Shown: in pieces, positions 1 to 10,934 of the stretch
Position numbering within the stretch: the first letter of the stretch is position 1
Layout: every line of letters starts with the position of its first letter
From: Dipteris shenzhenensis
Taxonomy: Eukaryota; Polypodiophyta; Polypodiopsida; Gleicheniales
DNA length: 64,000 nucleotides
Strand: one strand, 5' to 3'
Assembly: GCA_047967505.1 (NCBI GenBank)
Contig: CM106538.1
Notes under the pieces: generated by a model
Database searches by the model: none
Seen by the model: only the letters and a program-made list of their open reading frames with translations
Told to the model about the DNA's origin: nothing
Position numbers and translations under genes: made by a program

Positions 1-91
1 AATGCAAAAGTGGCCTGTAATGGTGTCCCAAACCAAATTTCCAGGCTGTTGATGGAAAGGAAAACCATGCATGCATCATCAAGCACATCAT

Positions 92-355
92 TCACAAGAG
101 AAATGCCTCTGGACCAAAGAATATATGATCTGCGGGGTTCTTGCAATGCCAAGGCTGTGTAAACACCTTAAAACAATGAAGACACTCAGTCCGCAAGGAG
201 TTGCCAACGAGAATATCGCTAGGGGCCTTTCCATTTAAGATGAGATAGTACATGTTTCCAGTCCGAAATAAGCTAGAGACAAAGAGACAACCCTTAACTG
301 TTCCGATAATATGCCCCAAGAGAAAGTCCCAAATGAGTAAGGTGACAATGACCAA
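92..355 (-). pseudogene. LINE A: C-terminal zinc-binding (zf-RVT-like) segment
   Basis: An open stretch of about 87 codons. Its middle reads like the zinc-binding domain found C-terminal to the reverse transcriptase of plant L1-type LINEs: a run with GNSLRTECLHC, then CKNPADHIFF, matching the family pattern of an LR.xxCxxC pair followed by a second metal-binding half. It lies downstream, on the same strand, of the RT pieces at 1160-2631, as expected for the end of ORF2. The segment between has no long open frame, so ORF2 is broken. I infer that this is the 3' portion of LINE A, which may run past the window edge. Confidence 0.5.
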
Positions 356-1159
356 AAACTGGAAAAGACTGGATTATAAAAATCCAAGGCTGGTCACCTT
401 GCATTAACTGAAGCATCATCTTCCCTTGTGAGCTAACGGATGCAAATGAATATTCAATCCCCCATGCATCTTTGGAACGAAAGTTTATTAAAGTCTATGA
501 AAGACTGATGGGTCTATGAGACTAATAAAAACCTGATACAGACAAGCAGGAGGGTGGAACTACTAAGCAAGCATCATCACCCATGCTGAATGCCAAGCCA
601 AAAAAATACCAAAAATACATAGTTAAATAGAATCAGTGATGTCATCAATATCGTCCTCATCAGTACAATGTGACCTCATGATGGTGTAGGTGTCAAGGGG
701 GGCTCAGTAGAAGGGTGAGATCGTGATGATGTGTAGCCCGTGATGGAACGTTGGCGGCTGTCTATGGATGCAGATGTCTCGATCTCCTAGCGATGACCCT
801 GTTCCTGACCAAAGCTAACGTAACTCCTATGGTCATGCTCGAGGTTTGAACAAGGGAGAGACAGGGGCTGTGTGATCCATACGGTCTGAGTAGAAAAACT
901 CAGTAATTGCTATGTGATCCACACAAAGGAGCCGGAGGGCTATACGTCAATGATGGGATTGCCAAAAAAGTTTCATGGTAGAAGACATGAAAGATGAAAT
1001 GTATTGCATTGAAAACATCATCGGAGGCAGATAGAACTATATGTAGGCAACCAGGATCGACCGAACTATGCGCATGCGAACATGCAAGGGCTATGTAGCA
1101 AGCTTTCAATATTCCAATTTTTTCTTCAACTTCTCAAATACCAATCCATATGTTGGCGC
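356..1159 (-). other. degraded LINE A sequence between RT and zf-RVT
   Basis: No long open frame. The position between RT motifs on the right and the zinc-binding segment on the left suggests decayed RT thumb/connection sequence of LINE A. I see no separate gene. Confidence 0.35.
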
Positions 1160-2631
1160 CTAGAAACTCTCCACCCCAACGGATAATCTAGGTGACGCAC
1201 CAACACTATGGAAAAAACAGTTTCCCCTAGCCATAAAATTCCCATACAAGGAAAGTGCACTCATAAGACAAGAAAGATCCCCCTGTGTGTTGCGGGGAGT
1301 GAAAAAGGAATCATCAGCATATACCTGCGCAACAAGTGTTTTTTCTCCATGGATCTCGAATCCATGCAATCCACCCGAATCAACGAACTGATCCATATAT
1401 ACAAGCATAGGTGAGTAGAAATCGCATAGAACAAGGCACTGAGTGGACAACCTTGCCAAACCAAAGTTGAAAAAGTCCACTAATCAGTTATATCCCCTGC
1501 TAGAATGGCTACAATCATACTATCCTAATAAAGTCAGCAAACGAGGTTTTGCATTTTCTCCTCAAATTCTAGAGACTGAATGGTTTGCGAAATGAAGTCC
1601 CATTGTATCGCAGCAAATGCCTTAGCAATATCCACTTACATTAAAAGGACATCTTGCTCTGTATATTTAGTATATCCAATCCCCACATATGCATTAGCAA
1701 TATTATCAGTAATATGTTTGCGAGGAATGAATCCATATTGGGCACGATGTAGACCCTCATGCCAAAAACCGTTAATACGATTCACTATCATCTTAGCAGC
1801 AACCAGCTTATAGATGACGGGCATGAGTGTGATGGGCCTCCAATCTGCAAATGTCTCACATAACTGTTAATTTGATTAAAGCCTTCTTCCAACTAGCTGG
1901 CATATGCTGTGTTCCCACGCATGATTATATAGAAGCACGGGTGAAATGGCATTCCAAAATTGCAGAAATAATTCCATCGAAAGACCATCCCAATCCAGAG
2001 CTTTCTTCCACATGATTTGATAGCATCCTTCAACTCTCTTTCAGTGAAAGGAGCTTCAATCTGCATGGCCTGTACAGAAGATATAATTGGACCGACATGA
2101 GGAAGAAAGTCCTGTCGTGCAGCCCTCACAGCATATAAAGAGGAAACAATGAGAAAAATGAGTAAGACATGCCCGAGCAAGTTGTACTTTCAAATGGGTC
2201 TAGTTACCATCAACACTTTTAACCCAGTAGATATTGTCACATTGCCTCTTAGAATGCAAGATTTTTAAAAATCCTTAGAAGAGCAGCCTTTGTCAGAGAA
2301 GGCCCTTTGCATGGCCCTAGTTTCCCGCTTCTCAACTTTCCTTTGATCATCGCATTGCAGGAAATGCCTAGCCCGACATAGAGAAGTAGCCTTAGCAAAA
2401 GATAAATCCCTGAGCTGGCTGAGTTTTGTCAAGGCTTGACATGCATTTTTTGCATTAACCACATCCTCCTGAAGGGAAGGCATTTAACTCTTGCCATAGT
2501 CACGGATCACATGTTGCATGCGGGTGACAAAAGCAATCCATGCATAATCAGCATCCATATGACAATGTGCCCATACTGGATGAAGAGCAGCATGCACCAT
2601 ATGTTGGAAAGCCTCATGCTGTAGATAACTA
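1160..2631 (-). pseudogene. LINE A ORF2: broken reverse transcriptase
   Basis: Successive minus-strand pieces in different frames spell the RT of an L1-type LINE in the right order. From 2480 to 2270 there is a basic linker upstream of RT. At 2180-1893 there is APFTERELKDAIKSC, corresponding to the segment before the KAPGPDG motif. At 1824-1636 there is a YK(I/L)-type segment with QYGFIPRKHITDNIANA, the usual QxGFVxxRxIxDN motif. At 1464-1400 there is WQGCPLSALFYAI (the RQGCPLSP motif). At about 1330 there is QVYADDSFF, the catalytic YADD. Several frameshifts and stops show it is dead. The reading is interrupted at 2632 by the LTR element and continues as the endonuclease at 4911. Confidence 0.75.
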
Positions 2632-2636
2632 TTATT

Positions 2637-2965
2637 TGTTAGGAAATGGAGTCAAGTTGAGTCAGTTTGGTGTGTTCTAGTAAGTTCTAGTGTGAGTTCT
2701 AGTCTAGTGTGTCCTATGGATGCGACGTGTCACATTGGGAGTTATCCCATATGTATTGGTGTTCATATATGTGTGTGTGCTCTATATAAGAGCTGTACTT
2801 GTCTACTGTCAAATTAATTAAGTATCAAGGTACAAGCTCTTTGGTCTACATGTGAGTACTTTCATTTTGTTCATTGCCTAGTCATTTCATTATGTCTCTC
2901 TTTGAGTATCACTCTCTCTCCCTAGCCTATCCTCTCTCTCTCTTCTTCTCCACCATGTGCCTTCA
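2637..2965 (+). repeat. 5' LTR of the Copia-like element
   Basis: About 329 bp, TG...CA ends. It contains the promoter-like string CTCTATATAAGAG near 2790-2803. It matches the right LTR closely, including a CT-rich 3' end. Confidence 0.85.
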
Positions 2966-2967
2966 TG

Positions 2968-2979
2968 TGCTATCAGAGC
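2968..2979 (+). promoter_or_regulatory. primer-binding site (initiator tRNA-Met type)
   Basis: TGCTATCAGAGC, one base from the TGGTATCAGAGC seen in the other elements here, two bases after the LTR. Confidence 0.7.
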
Positions 2980-3839
2980 CTCCTCCTTTCCTACCTTTCC
3001 CTTCTCCATGCTCAATCTAGAGGATGAGGGAAGCCTGCAAATGGAAGCCATCCTCTCCTCCATAATTAAGCTCCCTTCCACTCCATCTCCTCCTGTCTTC
3101 CTACCTTAGCCTCACCTTCGGAAGCTATGGAGCTTGGTTTGCTGCCCACATGAAAAGGAGCATGTTCACGACATTCGGGAAGCTGTTGGCGCCTATCTCT
3201 ATTCTACTGTCCACCATGGTCTAGCAACTGCCCAGAACTATTGCTTCTACGTCATCTACCTTCATGTGCGCACAAGTATCAGCATCGTCCGTCAGCAGCT
3301 CATGTAGAGGCGTCACAGGTGTGCGTAGAAGGTCGACGACGGAGGCTCCGTCAACTGCTCATGATCTGTGTCACCTGCAATGCAATCTCCCCTACTGTGT
3401 ATCCTGTTGATTAACAATCATTTGAAGGTGCACTAGCTCGTCATGCTGCTGCTCTACACTGACTTACAGTAGTACTACACAATCTCTGTCCCGTGACCTG
3501 CATCTTCATCGCCTCTGCTCCAGCCACTGCATCTGCCCGTACTGCCTGCGTAGCTACCGTACGATTGGCCGTACAATCTGACCCACCTGCCGTATATATG
3601 TCCGTACATGCGGACTGCCCGCCCTGCTGCATCTGTACTACCTCGAGAGGCACGCCAAAAATCTGCACTTGATTCCGCCATAGATTGCCTCTACTACCGT
3701 CTTCATTCAAGCTCCCGTTGGTGGTCATCACCAAGTTGAGCTGAGCTGCCCTCACTTTGCTCCTAATTCGCAAGTGCCCCCAATTCGATCCTTAGAACGG
3801 CTACTCCATTTGCTGGTTATTATTTTCAGCCTGCTGAAA

Positions 3840-4060
3840 GGTTGATACCATGGAGCCGTGTCCTCGTGGAGACATCACATCAGCATGGGAGAAAGCAATA
3901 GCCCTTATTGGTGTGAGGTTGGATAACAAATTGCGTCATCATCTTGACCTCAATGCTTCAGCCACAGAGATCAAAGCCAAGCTCGAGAATCTTTATGCCA
4001 CATCTATTGGACCTGACCGATGAGCTTTATCTGTTCTGTTGCATGATCTATCACTCTCTG
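3840..4060 (+). pseudogene. remnant of a Copia-type gag
   Basis: A stretch translating with W-EKAIALIGVRL, then LRHHLDL, a KAKLENLYAT-like string and then stops. This resembles the N-terminal Copia Gag pattern (a W, an 'I...L...L' run, then 'W..L...Y'). No zinc knuckle or pol follows, and the rest of the internal region holds no recognisable ORF. Weak similarity by eye only. Confidence 0.35.
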
Positions 4061-4561
4061 AGTAATAAATAATAGTTGATAATATTTGGGTACTTTGCCC
4101 TAGGTTGTTTCCCAAAAATGAATGAAATAAATTATGTGTGTTGAGTCAATAAAGGTCCTCTGCCTTGGATAGTCCTCCTAAAATGATGTAGTGCTTTTAT
4201 ATTTATGGTGTGTGGCTCCATGTCCCTAATTAGTCCCTAGAGCCAAGAGGGGGATCTACTGTGGGAGCCATGTATTGGCTTTGATAGGTCTATTTATCAA
4301 GCCTGGCATGTGAGTTCCAAGTTGTTGGTGCGTTGATCTCCTAGATCTATGAGTTGGTCATACATCCATGCCTGATGAGCCTCTGAGCCATGCTAGTTGA
4401 GCCTCTGAGTCTATCCCATGCTCACTAGCCTCTGAGCCACGCGCTCACTTGCGTTTGAATTAGCATGGGAGCCATGTCTAGTTCTAGACCGTCATTGCAT
4501 AGTTTGATGACTGTCATTGTCATGTTCTTGGTTTCATTCCAGTAGTCACTCACCTTTTCTC

Positions 4562-4571
4562 CATGGGGGGG
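4562..4571 (+). promoter_or_regulatory. polypurine tract
   Basis: CATGGGGGGG immediately before the right LTR, the expected plus-strand priming site. Confidence 0.6.
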
Positions 4572-4905
4572 TGTTAGGAAATGGAGTCAAGTTGAGTCAG
4601 TTTGGTGTGTTCTAGTAAGTTCTAGTGTGAGTTCTAGTCTAGTATGTCCTATGGATGCCACGTGTGACATGGGGAGTCATCCCATATGTATTGGTGTTCG
4701 TGTGTGTATGTGTGCTCTCTATATAAGAGCTGTACTTATCTAGTATCAAATCAATTAAGTATCAAGGTACAAGCTCTTTGGTCTACATGTGAGTACTTTC
4801 ATTTTGTTCATTGCTTAGTCATTTCATTTCCATTTCATTATGTCTCTCTTTGAGTATCACTATCTCTCTCCCTCTCTCTCTCTTCTTCTCCACCATGTGC
4901 CTTCA
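4572..4905 (+). repeat. 3' LTR of the Copia-like element
   Basis: About 334 bp, same ends as the left LTR and near-identical over most of its length. Differences include GTGTGTATGTGTGCTCTC versus ATATATGTGTGTGTGCTC near the TATA-like string and an extra TTTCATTTCCA copy. Confidence 0.85.
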
Positions 4906-4910
4906 TTATT

Positions 4911-5493
4911 TACCTGAAAATCCTTTTATCAGGCAAGCTATCATTTTGCGCATCATACTGATGCGCATGAAACATACCAACAATCCAGAAGGGCATCATA
5001 ATTGGACCGCGCATGGTGCTGAAATGTAAAGCCGGGATACAATGCTCATGTCTCTTTCCATAGATCAAAAAGATCAAGGCAAGAAAGTAGCTGCGTCCCT
5101 TATCTCTCTCCAAAGCAAGCATGTGCATATGACCAGAGGTATTGTCTCTTGGCTGAGGTGCGCTCTTAAAGTCCCTGCTGAGAAAGGCATTTTGCCTCCA
5201 AGGATAATGTAGCATACCCTGCCAAATCAATGCCATGTGATATGATGATTGCAGGGCATAGACAGAGGCAAATTCATAAACCTCTCTTTTCAAAAGACAT
5301 TGTATAACAAGCCATCGACCATTTCGGTCATTGTACGCCGTAACAACAGGATGAAGCTCATGCTTAACTAGAAAAACCACTCATGAAAAAGAATTTTCTC
5401 CCGCATAAAAGATATCATATCCTGCAAAATGTCCATGTCCGACCAGCATAGCAATGTTGATTATGCTCCTAAAGGGCCACTATATCGGGCTTC
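4911..5493 (-). pseudogene. LINE A ORF2: endonuclease domain remnant
   Basis: The minus strand carries KPDIVAL followed by EHN at 5485-5450, the 'pDIvxLQEt' motif near the start of APE-type LINE endonucleases. Further on are NDRNGRWLVIQC and EFASVYA (5320-5270), matching the 'GRWL....FxxxsVYAP' segment. Shifts and a stop separate these pieces. It lies directly upstream, in the same orientation, of the RT pieces beyond the Copia-like insertion, so it is the N-terminal half of the same ORF2. Confidence 0.65.
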
Positions 5494-5903
5494 CATACTA
5501 TCTTCCATTTACGCAAATCACAAATTCCATGTACATTGTAGGTCAAGCATTTTAGTTCTACTTGCATATTTACAAATTTATAGATATGTACAGACCATAC
5601 TATCTTCCATTTACACAAATCACAAATTCCCTGTACATTGTAGGTCAAGCTTATTAGTTCTGCATGCATATTTACAAGTTTATAGATATGTGCAGACCAT
5701 ACTATCTTCCATTTACACAAATCACAAATTCCTTGTACATTGTAGGTCAAGCATTTTAGTTCTGCTTGCATATTTACAAATTTATAGATATGTACAGACC
5801 ATACTATCTTCCATTTACGCAAATCACAAATTCCCTGTACATTGTAGGTCAAACATTTTTAGTTCTACTTGCATATTTACAAATTTATAGATATGTACAT
5901 ACC
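5494..5903 (+). repeat. four-copy 102-bp tandem repeat
   Basis: Units begin at 5494, 5596, 5698 and 5800, each starting CATACTATCTTCC and ending near GATATGTACAGAC. The copies differ at a few scattered positions. Because 102 is a multiple of three, long frames stay open on both strands; these translations are repeat artefacts. The array lies between the ORF1-like and endonuclease-like parts of LINE A. Confidence 0.95.
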
Positions 5904-6881
5904 ATCTCACTAAAGAAAAAAGATCAAGAGTGCAGATCAACCTCAAGATCCAAAGCAAGATCCCAAGGAGTCACCAAATCATGAGGGTCGGTTATTGCAA
6001 TGGCAACTTCATCTTCTGGAAAGAGAGTACGACTTGCAATCACTGCAGCCCAAGTGATGCCCATACCAGAATTCTCAGCGAGGGTGTGACAAGAAGGTTA
6101 AGCACCAGTCCATGTACGAGGTAGTGGAAGAGGCCTCCTAGGAGACTATTTTCCTAGAAGTTTGCCAACCCTCATTCAAAGTTTTTTCCTTTGTTTTTGT
6201 CTGGGCTGCAAAGGGTAATTGCATCTTACCATTGCCAATTGGAGGTTATTTAGCTTTCCCTTTCTCCTGAACAGTAGGAGCAGGTTTATTGTTTTTATTT
6301 TGGAGCCCATAGGTCCCAAGAGCATCTTTATTTTCCACATATGCAAGCATGGATTCCGGAGGCATTTTGTTCAAGGCCAAAGGTCACTGAGAGCCTTGTG
6401 GCCAAATTTTCTGCATTCAAGACAAGCTCCTGCAAATAAACCCCAATTAAGCCTATAAAATGCCCATTGAAGCATTATTGACAGTAATGGAATAGGATTC
6501 CGGCGTTGGGACATCCATGTCCCATAGGATGCAAAATAAGTTCAAATTGCCACGTTGGTGTGGTGGACATACCACTTTGCCTAAGGAGGCTGAAATTTTT
6601 GGTAAGAACTTTTCCAGGCATTGGGGAAAATCCACAACTTCTACCGAGACAGCGATCCCTAATTAGCGACAGGTAGTCACATGTGGGAAACCATGGTAAA
6701 ACATGTACCATAGTGAGGAGAGTGCTCAAGAAGCATATGTTTATGCTCATGATAATTACCTCAAAAAAAATCTCTAGCTGCATAATGAACCTTTTGGACA
6801 AAACAGCCACCCAATGTCCGAGTCAACCAATTTCCCACATCTGCAGTAGTAGGCATCCATCCTGGGAAAAAAGATAATTAC
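5904..6881 (-). pseudogene. LINE A ORF1 remnant (DUF4283-like plus zinc knuckle)
   Basis: Minus-strand pieces in shifting frames resemble plant LINE ORF1. From 6810 to 6600 there is a hydrophobic/W-rich stretch with VLPWFPTCDYL and a VDFP string, as in DUF4283 proteins. At about 6430-6388 there is CLECRKFGHKAL, a CCHC knuckle whose last cysteine is lost. At 6100-5935 there is an acidic tail (GMGITWAAVIASRTLFPEDE). The reading is cut at 6881/20842 by the outer Gypsy and continues on the right. Many stops; not functional. Confidence 0.55.
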
Positions 6882-7311
6882 TGTAAGAAATCCTAGATTT
6901 ACTATATTTAGAAATGTGCTAAGGAGCAGAAAGGAGACTGAGATAGCAGAGAACAAGGAATAATTATATTGCTTGAATGTCTGTAGGGTGGATGTTATGT
7001 CATCCATACAATTGGGCCTCTCTTATATAGAGAGTGAAGAGTCACACATGAAAAGGTGTGTACTCCAAAGGGTATGTGCATGAAGAGGTGTGTACCCCTT
7101 GTGAAGGGTGTGACCCTTGATGAGAGGGTACATTACAATAGGAATGTCTCTTCATTAGAATGTCTCTTGTGAAGAGTTGTGCCTCATTAGGAAGTGTCCC
7201 GTCGAAAGGGCGAGTGTCCCGTCGAAAGGGCATACCCTTCCACAAGTGTCCATTCATCAAACCATCCATAAGTCTAGAAATAGAGAAAGGAATACGTCAC
7301 AGATCGTGACA
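6882..7311 (-). repeat. 3' LTR of outer Gypsy
   Basis: 430 bp, plus-strand reading TGTAAGAAATCC...GTGACA. Compared with 20420-20841 I count about seven substitutions and one 8-bp indel (TAGAGAAA). Confidence 0.93.
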
Positions 7312-9653
7312 TCCCCTCCCACTCAAAAGAAGACCCTGGTGGAGATAATGAACTGATGTAGAAAATATCATGGTAGATGCTGAAAATACTGATGTAAAAG
7401 ATCAGGGTACTGCTGTAAGTCTTCATCAGACTGCCAAGTAGCGTCGGAGTCGTCCAGATCTCGCCAAAGAACAAGGAATTCCGTGATAAGTCGATGTCAA
7501 TACGCTCAGGAATAAGGAGAACATAATCGTCTTCGATTTCTGGGACATAATCACCTGCAGGAGGAACTGCTTCATCACCTGGAATGTACGTCTTTAGCCA
7601 AGAAATATGAAATGTTGGATGGATTTTACCCCATGATGGTGGTAATTCCAATTTATAACTTAAAGGTGAATTTTTCTTGACAATCCGGAAAGGTCCATAG
7701 TATCTTGGTCGCAACTTAGGAAACACAGACTTAACCGTCTTATAACGATGTGGGGCTACAAATAATAGCACCATGTCACCAGTGTTAAATTCCAGGTGGC
7801 GTCGATGTTTGTTGGCAGACCGTTGATACCGCTCTTGCGCTTTTCGCATATGATCCCTGACTTGTAGTAGAATGTCTTGCATTTCTTGAACCAGTTGATC
7901 AGCTAGGGCCACTCGATGTTGAAGTACAAAATTTGTTGGTACAATCGGAGTGTGTCCATAAGCTGCTTGGAATGGAGTCATGCTGATGGCACTATGGAAA
8001 GAGTTATTATAAGCAAACTCAAGGAGTGGTACATACTCTTCCCAGGCTGCGAGGCGTGACTGAACATAATGTCGAAGCATTTTTTCCAGAACTTGGTTGA
8101 CTCTTTCAGTCTGGCCATCTGATTCTGGGTGGTAAGCTGAACTGAACAGTAGAGTAGTACCCAAAGATTCGAACAGTGAAATCCAAAAGTGACTGGTAAA
8201 CTTAGGATCTCTGTCGGATATGATATTCTTGGGTAATCCATGGTGTCGGAAGATGTGTTGTATAAAGAGTTTGGCTATGTCCGGGGTCTGTGCACTGCTT
8301 TTGCAAGCAACAAAGTGTGCCATTTTGGACAAGCGATCAACAATTACCATAATCTGAGTATTACCTCAAGAAGATCGTGGTAGTGTTGTAATGAAATCCA
8401 TGGAAATACTTTCCCACCTTTCAGTTGGAACTGGAAGAGGCTGAAGAAGTCTTGTTGGAAGTCGTCGGCTTGCTTTCATTTGTTGACATGATAAGCAAGA
8501 TGTAACCATTTTGATGACATCTCTTTTCATCTGAGGCCAGTAGTATGTTGCACTGAGTAACCGATAAGTCTTATTGATGCCTGGATGGGCAGCATAAGGA
8601 ACTACATGATGCTCTTTTAACAAAAGACGTCGAACATCCTTGTCATGTGGTACACAGACGCGATCTTGATAATACAGAAGGTCGTCCGTATAAGAATAGG
8701 ATGAGAAAATCTTCTGTTCGGAAGTCGAAGGTTGATCTTTTGAAAGAACCTGTACTGCTGTGCCGAAGTCTTTATCATTAAAATACTTTCCTTTGAATGA
8801 ATTCGGGACATCCACAGATAATGTAGAGATTACCATGGCTGATGCTAGAGGTAACCTGCTGAGAGCATCTGTAACTACATTGCGTAGTCCTGGTATGTAC
8901 TCAATGGTCATGTGAAAGTTGGCCAGAAACTCAACCCAGCGTGCTTGTCGAGCGTTCATGACTCGCTGAGTAAAGATGTACTTTAAAGACTGATGGTCTG
9001 TTTTGACCACAGAGTCGGCTCCCATGAGATAATGTTTTCGAGAGCGATAAGCATGTACAACAGCAAGAAACTCCTTATCATATACCGGATATCGGGTTTG
9101 GATATCAGAATGTTTATGGCTGTCAAAAGCAATAACTCTGCCTTCTTGCATCAAGACTGCTCCTGTAGCGATGTCGGAAGCGTCGGTCATGACCTCAAAT
9201 GGAAGGTTGGGGTCAGCAATAGCCATAACTGGTGTGGTAGTGAGTGCTTGCTTGAGTTGTTGGAAACTATACTCTGTTTCGGGAAGCCACTGAAAAATTG
9301 CTGTGCTTTTCAATAATTCGGACATAGGAGCTGCGATTTCGGAAAACTGATAGACCTTTGTATGGTAGAAGTTTGCCAATCCGAGAAAAGAGCGGACATC
9401 ATGAACATTCTTAGGAGTAGGCCAGTTTCGGATTACCTCGACCTTCTTGGGATCCACAGAGATACCTTGAGCTGAAATAACATGTCCCAAATATTCAAGT
9501 TGGGTCTTGAAGAACTCACTCTTCTCGATGTTGATGTAGAGAGAATTTGCGCGGAGAACTTCAAAAACTTGGTGAAGATGTTGTTTATGCTCAAGTAGGG
9601 ATCTGCTGAAAACGAGGATGTCATCGAGGTAAACGATGACGAACTTATCGAGG
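7274..9653 (-). pseudogene. outer Gypsy pol, second part: RT palm end, RNase H, integrase
   Basis: Minus strand, beginning where the inner element interrupts RT. The catalytic YLDDILVFSRS lies at about 9640-9605. RNase H follows (VMTDASDIATGAVLMQEG, then VTDALSRL). The H2C2 integrase finger (AAHPGINKTY ... CLSCQQMK) and the integrase core (SMDFI, ISDRDPKF, DGQTERVNQ: D, D, E all present) come next, then HPTFHISWLK at the C-terminus. A TGA at 8366-8368 interrupts just after SMDFITTLPRSS, where a CGA codon would fit. Near 7480 a frameshift replaces the expected C-terminal tail. The original frame continues to a stop at 7368-7370 with the EFLVLW / DATW pattern of a chromodomain-like tail. Non-functional as it stands. 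Confidence 0.88.
7312..7322 (-). promoter_or_regulatory. polypurine tract of outer Gypsy
   Basis: Minus strand GTGGGAGGGGA abuts the 3' LTR. Confidence 0.65.
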
Positions 9654-9658
9654 AAAGG

Positions 9659-10114
9659 TGTTATGCTCTAGCCGAGATAGCATGACCTCGGATAGATCGG
9701 TGGGCATTTTCTCTTAGATGACCAACTTTTGTAATAATTAATGTGCGTAATTAAATGGTCAAGAGAAGTAACTGCCAAGGTCCTAGGTGAGGGCGTAATG
9801 GCATTGACTAGATAGTTCTAATAGGGCTAGGGCCTAGGTGCATCTAAATGTGCAAATTGCCAAGGGGCAATTGTTTTAAAAGGAACTCCAAGAGAGGGGT
9901 GAAAAAGGATGCATCTAAGTAAGGGCCTAAAATGTGACATGTGGCCAGGAACTATCTAGGGAGATGTGGGTCTCAAGGATAAGGATGAGGAAAAATCATG
10001 AAGAAAAATACGTAATGAGACGAATCCTATCCTGAGAGTTTGGCTGGGTGGAAAAATGAGTTGCCATCGCCCGTGACTGCACTAGCGTAGGAATTAACAC
10101 TGAAGGGTTTAACA
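9659..10114 (+). repeat. 5' LTR of inner Gypsy
   Basis: 456 bp, TGTTATGCTC...TTTAACA. Differs from the right LTR only at about 10005-10006 (AA versus TG). Confidence 0.93.
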
Positions 10115-10116
10115 CT

Positions 10117-10128
10117 TGGTATCAGAGC
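10117..10128 (+). promoter_or_regulatory. primer-binding site of inner Gypsy
   Basis: TGGTATCAGAGC, complementary to the 3' end of plant initiator tRNA-Met, two bases after the LTR. Confidence 0.9.
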
Positions 10129-10934
10129 GCAATAAGGGAGACATCGACGTGAAGGAGCTGTTAGGAAAAATTGCGTAACCCTGCTCGTCGTCATCTCCAC
10201 GTAAGTGACGAAAGCTACGAACGGGGAGAGATGATGCATTGAAATACCTTCAGTTTGCCGTGATGCAAATCTAATCTCAGCAATTTCAAACCTGCGAGAA
10301 ACGAGATTGGAACGGATGTGGCCAACGAACGGTCAACATTTGGAATAGCGGGGTGGTTCTGCAGTTCGACGAGGAACGACGAATCAGTTGGAGGTCTCTA
10401 AGAGATACATCGTAGGAGTCAAGGAATTGCGACAGCAAAGCTTCCCATAATCGAGCATCTGAAAATGATTAGCTCGCTGGAAAGCTGGAGGTCCTACGAG
10501 GGTTACTGATTCGTTACTATGCTGAGCCAGTTGACAAGGAGTACGGTCTAAGTGCAGTATATTTGGCGATGCTTCGCTGTTATGCTTCGCTGCTGACATT
10601 CGACGGCTACGAAAGGCCCCAGTTTTTTCCCACATCGTTTGGATTTGTCGATCAGCGCTCACGTGGTGACGGCAGGCTGTTCATCATTTTAGATTGACAG
10701 ATCAAGAATAAAACAGGGCGGAGTTTTCTTTTTCGAGTTCAAGGATATCCAGGGGGCATCTCTTTCCCTTTAGGATATATATTTCAAGTTCTTAGTTTGC
10801 GGTACTTTGTTCCTGTACAGGAAGGAATTTTGAAGTGCGGTACTTTTGGAGTTTTCGCATTTATTATATTTTTTATTTTTATTTTTTAAGAGAAAAAAAA
10901 AAAGAGAAAAATTTTTATTTCCCTTTTCAACAAA
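10129..10934 (+). other. untranslated leader of inner Gypsy
   Basis: About 800 bp between PBS and gag without a credible ORF. It ends in an A/T-rich tract (about 10860-10925: long T-runs, then an A11 run) just before the gag ATG. Confidence 0.7.

Larger units (their letters stand above)
2637..4905 (+). mobile_element. short non-autonomous LTR retrotransposon (Copia-like)
   Basis: Two direct LTRs (2637-2965 and 4572-4905) begin TGTTAGG, end CCTTCA and are flanked by the 5-bp duplication TTATT (2632-2636 and 4906-4910). A primer-binding site follows the left LTR and a G-rich polypurine tract precedes the right LTR. The internal part is only about 1.6 kb and has no pol. One stretch resembles a Copia gag. 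I infer a deletion derivative mobilised in trans. It splits LINE A ORF2 between endonuclease and RT. The same LTR family recurs at 38841-39467. Confidence 0.85.

Noticed and set aside
5429-5890. A 153-codon plus frame and a 127-codon minus frame with internal repeats
   Set aside because: They only trace the 102-bp tandem unit, which has a length divisible by three; no domain.
5494-5903. CRISPR-like array
   Set aside because: Copies are contiguous 102-bp units without spacers, inside a plant LINE.
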